Part shown: positions 1 through 5,058 of the stretch, piece by piece
How the letters are laid out: each line of letters begins with the position of its first letter
How positions within the stretch are numbered: the stretch's first letter is position 1
Source of the DNA: CAYORM01 sp964406375
GTDB lineage: Bacteria > Pseudomonadota > Alphaproteobacteria > DSM-16000 > Inquilinaceae
Reading direction: 5' to 3'
Assembly (NCBI GenBank): GCA_964406375.1
Contig: CAYORM010000081.1
Span: 1 to 13,394 of the forward strand
DNA length: 13,394 bases
The notes under the pieces: generated by a model
Database searches by the model: none
What the model was told of the DNA's origin: nothing
Seen by the model: the letters and a program-made list of their open reading frames with translations, nothing else
Made by a program: the position numbers and the translations under genes

Positions 1-398
1 CACGCGCGTACGTCGGCCGCTTCAACTTCAAGGGCACGGACCAGCAGAAGAAGGTGGGCCTGCTGTCGGGCGGAGAGCGCAACCGCGTGCACCTCGCGAA
101 GCTGCTCCGCTCGGGCGGCAACGTGCTGCTGCTCGACGAGCCGACCAACGATCTCGACGTCGAGACGCTGCGCGCGCTCGAGGAGGCGCTGCTCGATTTC
201 CCCGGCTGCGCGATCGTGATCAGCCACGACCGCTACTTCCTCGACCGGATCGCGACGCACATCCTCGCCTTTGAGGGTGACAGCCAGGTCGTCTGGTTCG
301 AGGGGAATTACGAGGATTACGAGAAGGACCGGAAGCGCCGTCTCGGCGTCGAGGCGGACCAGCCGCACCGGATCAAGTACCGCCCGCTGACCCGCTGA
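1..398 (+). CDS. ettA: Energy-dependent translational throttle protein EttA, 3' end (5' truncated by window)
   Basis: This is the C-terminal ~131 residues of an ABC-F ATPase; the reading frame is open from base 3, so the gene starts outside the window. Visible parts of the second nucleotide-binding domain are the lead-in YVGRFNFKGTDQQKKVG, the ABC signature LSGGER, Walker B LLLDEP followed by TNDLD, and the H-loop ISHDRYFLDRIATH. The tail HILAFEGDSQVVWFEGNYEDY matches EttA closely and separates it from Uup and other ABC-F members. EttA binds the ribosomal E site and gates the first elongation steps according to ADP/ATP ratio (family knowledge). The stop is TGA at 396-398. A short GC hairpin (402-405 with 415-418) follows without a T tract, so the message may read on into the structured region at 435-683. 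Nothing suggests damage to the visible part. Confidence 0.95.
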   Translation, partial: RAYVGRFNFKGTDQQKKVGLLSGGERNRVHLAKLLRSGGNVLLLDEPTNDLDVETLRALEEALLDFPGCAIVISHDRYFLDRIATHILAFEGDSQVVWFEGNYEDYEKDRKRRLGVEADQPHRIKYRPLTR

Positions 399-535
399 TC
401 TGGGGCGGGCGCCTCCCCGGCGGTTCGGCGCAGATCGCGGTATGCGAATCGGTGCTTGACCTGACCGGTGAGGGGCGTAGCGTCATGGTGCGGATGTCGT
501 TCGGCGTCCGCACCGCGACGATCCAGGAGGGAGGC

Positions 536-574
536 ATGGAACCACCTCCGCAGCATACCGCGACGACGCCCTAG
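536..574 (+). CDS. Possible 12-codon mini-ORF with strong Shine-Dalgarno, inside the structured RNA
   Basis: ATG at 536 lies 5 nt after AGGAGG (525-530), the best ribosome-binding sequence in the region, and reads MEPPPQHTATTP to TAG at 572-574. An upstream in-frame ATG at 485 would give 29 residues but has no such site. The second GGAGG copy (530-534) can pair with CCTCC (545-549), placing the ATG in the hairpin loop region. The GGAGG could equally be an RNA structural element or an anti-regulatory motif, and no homologue is known to me. I list it because the SD-ATG arrangement is real; translation is speculative. Confidence 0.15.
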   Translation: MEPPPQHTATTP

Positions 575-615
575 GCTCCGCCCGGGCCGGGACGCCGCGG
601 GACGATACGGGCGGA

Positions 616-683
616 CCGCCGGAGGGATCCCCGGCGCCGTATCAGTGAGGCAGGGCGCCATCCGATCCCTCCAGGCGGTTTTT
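616..683 (+). terminator. Rho-independent terminator (14-bp stem with one bulge, then T5)
   Basis: Bases 616-629 pair with 664-678 in 14 consecutive pairs, interrupted only by a bulged A at 673. A second inner helix GGCGCC/GGCGCC (633-638 with 654-659) caps it with a 15-nt loop. The stem is followed at once by TTTTT (679-683). The opposite strand has no T tract at the equivalent place, so it acts on rightward transcripts. It lies 218 bases after the ettA stop, which is far for a simple ettA terminator. This is the main reason to suspect an RNA gene or long structured 3' UTR before it. Confidence 0.7.
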
Positions 684-756
684 CCCATCCGGCTGTTTCC
701 GTGGCGGATGGTCGGTTTGACCGCCGCCCGATGTTGCTCTGTCCAAGCGGGTTACG
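684..756. other. Tail of the intergenic region, two small hairpins, no gene
   Basis: CCATCCG (685-691) pairs with CGGATGG (705-711), and GGTC (710-713) can pair with GACC (719-722). These lie between the rightward terminator and the stop of the convergent LacI-family gene. Neither hairpin is followed by a T tract on the minus strand, so a terminator for the repressor gene is not proven. No coding sequence is seen. Confidence 0.3.
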
Positions 757-1851
757 TCAGGAGGCGTCCTGGCGCAGTGCGCGCGGCGGCGCGATGGAGT
801 TGCGCAGCACCACGGTGCTGCCGAGCAGGAGCCGGCGCGGCGGCGTATCGAGGCCGTCGAGCCGCTCGAGGAGGAGCCGGGCGGCGACCGTTCCGACCTC
901 TGCCATGTCGCGGTCGATGACGGTGATCGCCGGATTGGCGAGCTCCGAAAGCATCAGATCATCCGCACCGGCGAAGGAGAGTTCCGTCGGGATCGAGAGG
1001 CCGAGCCGCCGTACCGAGCGCAGCGCGCCGGCGAAGATGTCGTTGCCGCCGGCAAGGATCGCTGTCGGCGGATCGGCGGCGGTCAAGAGATCATAGGCCT
1101 CAGCCGCGCCATACTCCGCCGTCTGCGCGCGGGAACGGATGAGCCACGGGTCGAGCGGCAGGCCGGCCTCGGCGATGGCAGACCGGTAGGCCTCCGCCCG
1201 CTCGCGTCCAGGTCGGATCGTCTCGGACGCCGTGATCAGCGCGATGCGGCGATGACCGAGTGCGAAGAGCTGCCGCATCAGCGTCAACACCGCCTCGCGG
1301 TGCTCGCTGAAGACGACATCCGCCGCGACTGGCACCTCACGGTCGAGGATCACGATCGGCACGTCCATGCCCTGCAGCGCCGCCACCGTCTCACGCGAGG
1401 TCTCGTCGGCGAGGGTGACGATCAGCCCGTCCATCTGCCGCTGCCGCGCCGCGGCGAGAAAAGCGATCTCGCGATCCGGTGAACGGTCGGAGGAGAAGGC
1501 GAACAGCATGTAGCCGGCGCGCGCCAGCACCGCCTCCGCCCCTGTCGCGACCCGCGCAAAGACTTGGTTGGTGATGTCGGGGATCAGGAAACCAATCGTC
1601 TTGGTGCGGTTGGTGCGCATGGTGCGCGCCGCGGCGTTCGGCTGATAGCCGATTCGCTGCATCGCCGCCTCGACCCGGGCGCGCGTACCCTGTGCCACTT
1701 TGCCGTGGCCACCAACCACGCGGCTGACCGTGCCGATCGACACACTGGCCAGCTCCGCCACGTCACGGATCGTCGGCCGGCGCCGCGGCACCGGCGCAAC
1801 CGGTGAGCCGGATGAAACGTTAACATCGCCACGGCGTGGGGTGCGGGGCAT
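757..1851 (-). CDS. LacI/GalR-family transcriptional repressor
   Basis: A sugar- or metabolite-responsive repressor. The N-terminal helix-turn-helix reads PTIRDVAELASVSIGTVSRV, followed by the hinge-helix region (NAAARTMRTNRTKTIGFL). A type I periplasmic-binding-like effector domain comes next: FLIPDITNQVFARVATGAE, then GHRRIALI, then the late SFAGADDLMLSE and NPAITVIDRDMAEVGTVAARLL segments. With ATG at 1851 it has 364 residues, slightly longer than usual because about 20 residues precede the HTH. Alternative starts are GTG 1905 (longer) and GTG 1791 (immediately before PRRRPT); none has a strong Shine-Dalgarno, so the start is uncertain. It is transcribed in the same direction as the cupin gene 108 bases upstream, and a LacI-type operator lies in that gap, suggesting autorepression. 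The effector cannot be named from sequence. Confidence 0.9.
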   Translation of the reverse strand: MPRTPRRGDVNVSSGSPVAPVPRRRPTIRDVAELASVSIGTVSRVVGGHGKVAQGTRARVEAAMQRIGYQPNAAARTMRTNRTKTIGFLIPDITNQVFARVATGAEAVLARAGYMLFAFSSDRSPDREIAFLAAARQRQMDGLIVTLADETSRETVAALQGMDVPIVILDREVPVAADVVFSEHREAVLTLMRQLFALGHRRIALITASETIRPGRERAEAYRSAIAEAGLPLDPWLIRSRAQTAEYGAAEAYDLLTAADPPTAILAGGNDIFAGALRSVRRLGLSIPTELSFAGADDLMLSELANPAITVIDRDMAEVGTVAARLLLERLDGLDTPPRRLLLGSTVVLRNSIAPPRALRQDAS

Positions 1852-1921
1852 CGCCGTCCAGGGATCGTCGCGCACACGTGGTACAGCGAAACACGGGGGC
1901 CGCACCTTGGCAAGCCGCAGG

Positions 1922-1935
1922 TGTTGACGTTTACA
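1922..1935. promoter_or_regulatory. LacI-family operator-like palindrome upstream of the repressor gene
   Basis: TGTTGACGTTTACA is an imperfect 14-bp palindrome with the central CG typical of LacI/GalR operators (ideal form TGTAAACGTTTACA). Two left-half positions deviate. It lies 71 bases upstream of the preferred ATG of the LacI-family gene and 24 bases past the cupin stop, the expected position for autoregulation. A weaker AACGTT-centred sequence (TGAAACGTTAAC, 1813-1824) lies inside the N-terminal coding region. Binding is inferred from form and position. Confidence 0.5.
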
Positions 1936-1958
1936 TCCGGATCAGCCGCGGGCCGTGC

Positions 1959-2444
1959 TCAGCCCGGCTTGCGATGGATCGGGTCGATCCAGAGCACCTC
2001 TTCCGGCGGCTCGACCGGCTCGATGTCGAGATTGACCACCACCGGCTCCTGGCCGGACCGGACCAGCACGCATTCGAGCGCCTCGTCGCGGCTGGCATTG
2101 ATTTCCTGATGCGGCACATAGGGCGGCACGTAGATGAAATCGCCCGGGCCGGCCTCGGCGGTGAATTCCAGCTGCTCACCCCAGCGCATCCGGGCGCGGC
2201 CTTTGACCACGTAGATAACGCTCTCCAGCGCGCCATGATGGTGTGCGCCTGTCTTGGCATTCGGGTGGATGGTGACGGTGCCAGCCCAAATCTTCTCCGC
2301 GCCGACCCGAGCGTGGTTGATCGCAGCTGCACGCGACATGCCGGGTGTCTGGGCCGTGTTGGGGTCGAGGCTGTGGCCGGGTATGACCTTGACGCCATGC
2401 GCGCGCCAATGCGCCGCCGCTGCGTCTTCACTCTCGCTTGACAT
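1959..2444 (-). CDS. Single-domain cupin protein (putative metal-binding, function unknown)
   Basis: A 161-residue protein with both cupin motifs. Motif 1 is TGAHHHGALESVIYVVKG (H68, H70 and E74 as metal ligands). Motif 2 is GPGDFIYVPPYVPHQEIN (H112 as fourth ligand). All four canonical ligands are present, so it probably binds Fe, Mn, Zn or Ni in a beta-barrel. There is no signal peptide or membrane segment, so it is cytoplasmic. The ATG at 2444 has a clear Shine-Dalgarno (GGGAGGA) 6 bases upstream. It is divergent from the cysteine synthase gene (105-base shared intergenic region) and co-directional with the LacI-family gene downstream. Such cupins may be enzymes (dioxygenase, isomerase) or sensors; the sequence does not decide. 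A link to cysteine metabolism is only suggested by the divergent arrangement. Confidence 0.85.
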   Translation of the reverse strand: MSSESEDAAAAHWRAHGVKVIPGHSLDPNTAQTPGMSRAAAINHARVGAEKIWAGTVTIHPNAKTGAHHHGALESVIYVVKGRARMRWGEQLEFTAEAGPGDFIYVPPYVPHQEINASRDEALECVLVRSGQEPVVVNLDIEPVEPPEEVLWIDPIHRKPG

Positions 2445-2549
2445 GCAGTCCTCCCTTTCCTGGGCACAAAGCTAGCGCGGCCGGGGATGACCCGCGCAAC
2501 AAAAAGGTTTACCACAATCAGGATGTCAGAACGCCCGGAAGGACACACG
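2445..2549. promoter_or_regulatory. Shared divergent intergenic region, cupin / cysteine synthase
   Basis: These 105 bases must hold both outward promoters. I see the cupin Shine-Dalgarno (minus strand, 2450-2457) and the cysteine synthase Shine-Dalgarno GGAAGGA (2537-2543). A relatively AT-rich patch at 2500-2520 contains GGTTTACC. I cannot assign convincing -35/-10 pairs. Location is certain; the detailed elements are not. Confidence 0.35.
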
Positions 2550-3557
2550 ATGACAGGTATTAAGCGGGGCGTGGTGGATGCGATCGGGGGTACGCCGCTG
2601 ATCCGCCTGAACCGCCTGTCCGACGAGACCGGCTGCGAGATCCTTGGCAAGGCCGAGTTCATGAATCCCGGTGGATCGGTGAAGGATCGGGCGGCGCTCG
2701 CGATCATCCGCGATGCAGAGGCGCGCGGGGTGCTCCGTCGGGGCGGCGTGATCGTCGAAGGCACGGCCGGGAACACGGGAATCGGCCTCGCCATGGTCGG
2801 CCGGGCGCTCGGCTACCGCACCGTGATCGTGATTCCCGAGACGCAGAGCGAAGAGAAGAAGGACGCGATCCGCAGCTATGGCGCCGAGCTGCGCCAGGTG
2901 CCGGCGGTGCCGTTCAAGGACCCCAACAACTACGTCCACGTCTCCCGCCGGCTGGCCGAGGAGCTGGCGGCGACCGATCCCGCTGGCGCCGTCTGGGCGA
3001 ACCAGTTCGACAATGTCGCCAATCGCGACGGGCACCGCGCGACCACGGGCGCCGAGATATGGGAGCAGACCGGCGGGCGCATCGACGGCTTCACCTGCGC
3101 GGTCGGCACCGGGGGCACGCTGGCGGGGGTCGCGCTGGCGCTCAAGGCGCGCGCGCCTTCGGTGCGCATCCGGCTGAGCGATCCCTATGGCGCGGCGCTC
3201 TACAACTGGTACGCCCATGGCAAGCTCGCCGCCGAAGGCAGCTCGATCACCGAGGGAATCGGCCAGGGCCGGATCACCGCCAATCTCGAAGGCGCACCGA
3301 TCGACGATGCCCAGCGTATCCCCGACGATGAGGCCGTCGCGCTCCTGTTCCGGCTGGTGGAGGAGGAGGGGCTGGTGCTCGGCGGCTCCTCCGGTATCAA
3401 CGTCGCCGGTGCGGTGCGGCTGGCGCGCGATCTCGGCCCCGGTCACGTCATCGTGACGATCCTGTGCGATCACGGCTCACGCTATCAATCCAAGCTGTTC
3501 AACCCGACCTTCCTGCGGTCGAAGGGGCTGCCGGTGCCGGGCTGGCTGGAGGCGTGA
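2550..3557 (+). CDS. cysK: Cysteine synthase A-like (O-acetylserine sulfhydrylase), PLP-dependent
   Basis: It probably makes L-cysteine from O-acetylserine and sulfide in the cytoplasm. This is a 335-residue fold-type II PLP enzyme. The N-terminus IGGTPLIRLNRL is typical; the PLP-binding lysine is K45 in NPGGSVKDRAA. The substrate loop is EGTAGNTGIGLA (70-81), with TAGNTG in place of the TSGNTG of enterobacterial CysK. GTGGTLAG and the late GGSSGIN loop complete the cofactor site. The C-terminal extension YQSKLFNPTFL.SKGLPVPGWLE is typical of a distinct alphaproteobacterial CysK clade. I chose ATG 2550 because GGAAGGA lies 6 bases before it and the product starts like relatives; ATG 2523 is in frame but poorly spaced from any ribosome site. 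A perfect 8-bp hairpin (3564-3582) follows the stop. Confidence 0.9.
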   Translation: MTGIKRGVVDAIGGTPLIRLNRLSDETGCEILGKAEFMNPGGSVKDRAALAIIRDAEARGVLRRGGVIVEGTAGNTGIGLAMVGRALGYRTVIVIPETQSEEKKDAIRSYGAELRQVPAVPFKDPNNYVHVSRRLAEELAATDPAGAVWANQFDNVANRDGHRATTGAEIWEQTGGRIDGFTCAVGTGGTLAGVALALKARAPSVRIRLSDPYGAALYNWYAHGKLAAEGSSITEGIGQGRITANLEGAPIDDAQRIPDDEAVALLFRLVEEEGLVLGGSSGINVAGAVRLARDLGPGHVIVTILCDHGSRYQSKLFNPTFLRSKGLPVPGWLEA

Positions 3558-3563
3558 GCGTCT

Positions 3564-3582
3564 CTGCGACAGCCTGTCGCAG
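3564..3582 (+). terminator. Hairpin just after the cysteine synthase stop (weak terminator or operator)
   Basis: CTGCGACA and TGTCGCAG are perfect 8-bp arms around a 3-nt centre, starting 7 bases after the stop. The following bases (cttgggctcggcttgg) contain only scattered T, so intrinsic termination would be weak. It could instead be a dyad-symmetric protein site. Confidence 0.35.
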
Positions 3583-3618
3583 CTTGGGCTCGGCTTGGAA
3601 CGAGGACGGTGCTAGGCT

Positions 3619-3639
3619 CGTCTGAAAAATTTTCAGACG
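3619..3639. promoter_or_regulatory. Perfect 10+1+10 palindrome at the ribosome-binding site of the CBS-domain gene
   Basis: Left arm CGTCTGAAAA (3619-3628), centre A (3629), right arm TTTTCAGACG (3630-3639), with no mismatch. The A/T core stands out against GC-rich surroundings. Its last base is the first base of the Shine-Dalgarno GGAGGG (3639-3644), with the ATG at 3653. Protein binding, or folding of the transcript, would therefore interfere directly with initiation. There is no T tract, so it is not a standard terminator. I do not recognise the cognate regulator. Confidence 0.5.
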
Positions 3640-3652
3640 GAGGGCGCGCAGC

Positions 3653-4090
3653 ATGACGGTCGGGCGGATTCTCCAGGCCAAGGGCCGGGCGGTTGTGACC
3701 ATCGCCCCCGAAGCCAGTCTCCGTGAGGCGGCGGTGCTGCTTCGCGATCGTCGCATCGGCGCGCTCGTCGTCAGCGCCGGTGCGGGACGGATCGACGGCA
3801 TCCTGTCGGAGCGTGATCTCGTGCACCGGCTCGCCGAGCATGGGCCTGCGGTGCTGGACGCGCCGGTCGAGTCGGTCATGACCCGGCAGGTCTCCACCTG
3901 CCGTGATGCCGATACCCTCTCCGAGCTGATGACGGCGATGACGCGCGGCCGCGTCCGCCACCTGCCGGTCGTTGATGATGCCGGGCGGCTCGCCGGGATG
4001 ATCAGTATCGGCGACGTGGTGAAGGCGCGGCTCGACGAGATCGAGGCCGAGGCGGAGAGCCTGCGCGAATACATCGCCTCGGCGGTCTGA
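3653..4090 (+). CDS. CBS-domain-pair protein (putative adenosyl-ligand sensor)
   Basis: A 145-residue protein made almost entirely of a tandem CBS (Bateman) module. CBS1 covers roughly residues 10-62, with REAAVLLRDRRIGALVV and GILSERDLVHRLAEHG. CBS2 covers roughly 70-130, with VESVMTRQVSTCRDADTLSE and RVRHLPVVDDAGRLAGMISI-GDVVK. A charged C-terminal helix (ARLDEIEAEAESLREYI) may mediate dimerisation. Such stand-alone pairs bind AMP, ATP, SAM or similar nucleotides and regulate partner enzymes; the partner is unknown here. The start has GGAGGG 8 bases upstream. It follows the cysteine synthase gene by 95 bases that contain two perfect palindromes, so it is probably its own, regulated transcription unit. 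Confidence 0.92.
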   Translation: MTVGRILQAKGRAVVTIAPEASLREAAVLLRDRRIGALVVSAGAGRIDGILSERDLVHRLAEHGPAVLDAPVESVMTRQVSTCRDADTLSELMTAMTRGRVRHLPVVDDAGRLAGMISIGDVVKARLDEIEAEAESLREYIASAV

Positions 4091-4115
4091 GAGGGCGGCG
4101 GGAGCGAAGGCGTGA

Positions 4116-4138
4116 CGGGGCGCACAGACGCCGCCCCG
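4116..4138 (+). terminator. GC-rich hairpin after the CBS-domain gene
   Basis: CGGGGCG (4116-4122) pairs with CGCCCCG (4132-4138) across a 9-nt loop, 26 bases after the CBS gene stop. No T tract follows, so it is at most a weak or Rho-assisted terminator. It may be chance in such GC-rich DNA. Confidence 0.25.
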
Positions 4139-4199
4139 CGGTGATGGCAGAGAGCGGCCGGCCGGGATCGTCCCGAGCCGGACAACGGGGTCTCCCATC

Positions 4200-5054
4200 A
4201 TGCGTATCCGCCTGCCGCTGGTCTTCCTCCTCGCCTCGGCGCTCATCGGCTGTGTCGGCACCGCGACCGGTACCGGGCGCGTCCCCGGTCCGGCCGATAC
4301 CGTCGTGCAGACGACGGGCCGTCCCTTCTGCATCGGACGCTACGACGTCATGCTGCCGGCTGCGGCAGGGCTGCGCGGCCGCGAGCAATCCATGGTGCAC
4401 ATGACGATCCAGCGCGGCGCCGCCGCGCATCCCGGCGCCGTTGAGACACGCGTCGCCGGCGACACCGCGCTGCTGACGCGCGAGATCACGGCGGATGGCT
4501 GGCACGAGGTCGAAACGGTGGCGCGTCGATGGATCGGCGGCGAGACCTTCGAGATTTCCGGGCGTCACGACACGGCGACGGGCATCGCCGCCCAGCGCCA
4601 GGCCGCGCTGGCGCTCGCCGCCGCGCTGCAGGCGGATGCGCCGCGTCCGGGTGGCCGCGGCTTCTGCATCGACGGGGCGGTGATCAACCGTGCTTTCGAA
4701 TGGCAGGAGGCGGCGAGCGCCGGTTTCTCGCTCGCCGGCGGTTCGCTGGTCGTGCGGGTGGCGAGCAACGGGCGCAGCGCGCCCGGACGGCTGGCCGATC
4801 CGTCCCTTCTCGGTCGCCTCGTCACCGGGATGGAGACGCTGCGATCCGGCACCCGCAGTGCTGCCGGACATCGTGGTGACGAAATGGTCGTGCGCGCCGG
4901 CCGGTCGCTGCTGCTCGTCTGGTCCTATCCGGGAGAGCCCCTGTCGGGCGCCGAGCCGAGCATCGAGATCCGCTGGGAGGTCGAGGGTGATGCCGCGGTC
5001 ATCCTCGCCCAATGGGATGCGATGCTCGATTCGCTCGCCCGGCGGCCGGGCTGA
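4200..5054 (+). CDS. Tli4-like lipoprotein (T6SS phospholipase-effector immunity family candidate)
   Basis: A 284-residue predicted lipoprotein: basic start MRIR, hydrophobic core, lipobox LIGC with the lipidated cysteine at C18. The first half has RPFCIGRYDVMLPAAAG (C44); the second half repeats the theme with GFCIDGAVINR (C156). It ends with a pattern SLR/TLRSGTR, then MVVRA, then ILAQWDAMLDSLARRPG. This twofold FC-hydrophobic layout and the late WD.ML.S motif resemble Tli4, the periplasmic immunity proteins that neutralise Tle4-type T6SS lipase effectors. The match is from memory of the family pattern, so moderate. No lipase, VgrG or other secretion gene is adjacent; it is an orphan here. 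Neighbours are the CBS gene (109-base gap) and a convergent RraA-like gene 4 bases away. The ribosome site is weak (ACGGGG). The alternative is an uncharacterised envelope lipoprotein. Confidence 0.6.
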   Translation: MRIRLPLVFLLASALIGCVGTATGTGRVPGPADTVVQTTGRPFCIGRYDVMLPAAAGLRGREQSMVHMTIQRGAAAHPGAVETRVAGDTALLTREITADGWHEVETVARRWIGGETFEISGRHDTATGIAAQRQAALALAAALQADAPRPGGRGFCIDGAVINRAFEWQEAASAGFSLAGGSLVVRVASNGRSAPGRLADPSLLGRLVTGMETLRSGTRSAAGHRGDEMVVRAGRSLLLVWSYPGEPLSGAEPSIEIRWEVEGDAAVILAQWDAMLDSLARRPG

Positions 5055-5058
5055 CGGG

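Larger units (their letters stand above)
435..683 (+). ncRNA. Candidate structured non-coding RNA (unrecognised family) ending in an intrinsic terminator
   Basis: Seen in sequence: a perfect 11-bp helix, 435-445 with 553-563, encloses three local hairpins. These are A (448-453 with 464-469, one G-U), B (481-484 with 517-520, then 487-494 with 507-514 across a 2x2 internal loop) and C (530-534 with 545-549). Together they make a four-way, cloverleaf-like domain. Helix D (577-584 with 608-615, 8 bp) follows and directly abuts terminator helix E (616-629 with 664-678) and five T. The polarity is set by the T tract, so the + strand is the likely transcript. I do not recognise RNase P RNA, tmRNA, SRP RNA, 6S RNA or a common riboswitch core. 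No downstream gene lies on this strand (the next gene is convergent), so a riboswitch or attenuator role is unlikely. An ettA 3'-UTR-derived or independent small RNA fits better. High GC raises chance pairing, so conservation is the missing evidence. No convincing promoter was found just upstream. Confidence 0.5.

Noticed and set aside
456..461. TTGACC followed 16 bases later by TAGCGT as a promoter
   Set aside because: The -10 matches only three consensus positions and the site lies inside helices A and B of the RNA candidate; not enough to call a promoter.
399..756. Known RNA genes (RNase P RNA, tmRNA, SRP RNA, tRNA) in the gene-free stretch
   Set aside because: None of their conserved core sequences is visible; no tRNA T-loop/acceptor pattern.
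757..1905. Longer LacI-family start at GTG 1905
   Set aside because: Adds an unusual N-terminal extension ahead of the HTH without a better ribosome site; kept only as an alternative.
2509..2516. GGTTTACC as a second LacI-family operator in the cupin/cysteine synthase region
   Set aside because: Only one half-site and no CG-centred symmetry; too short to support.
1931..2794. 287-codon minus-strand open frame overlapping the cupin and cysteine synthase genes
   Set aside because: Out of frame with the cupin, which has both cupin motifs and a good Shine-Dalgarno; Ser/Arg/Pro-rich shadow.
2526..3473. 315-codon minus-strand open frame opposite the cysteine synthase gene
   Set aside because: The plus strand has the complete PLP-enzyme motif set; the antisense product is Arg/Asp/His-rich without a family pattern.
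4002..5012. Long minus-strand open frame opposite the lipoprotein gene
   Set aside because: Low-complexity Arg/Asp/Ala-rich composition, no signature; the plus-strand lipoprotein has a lipobox and paired conserved motifs.
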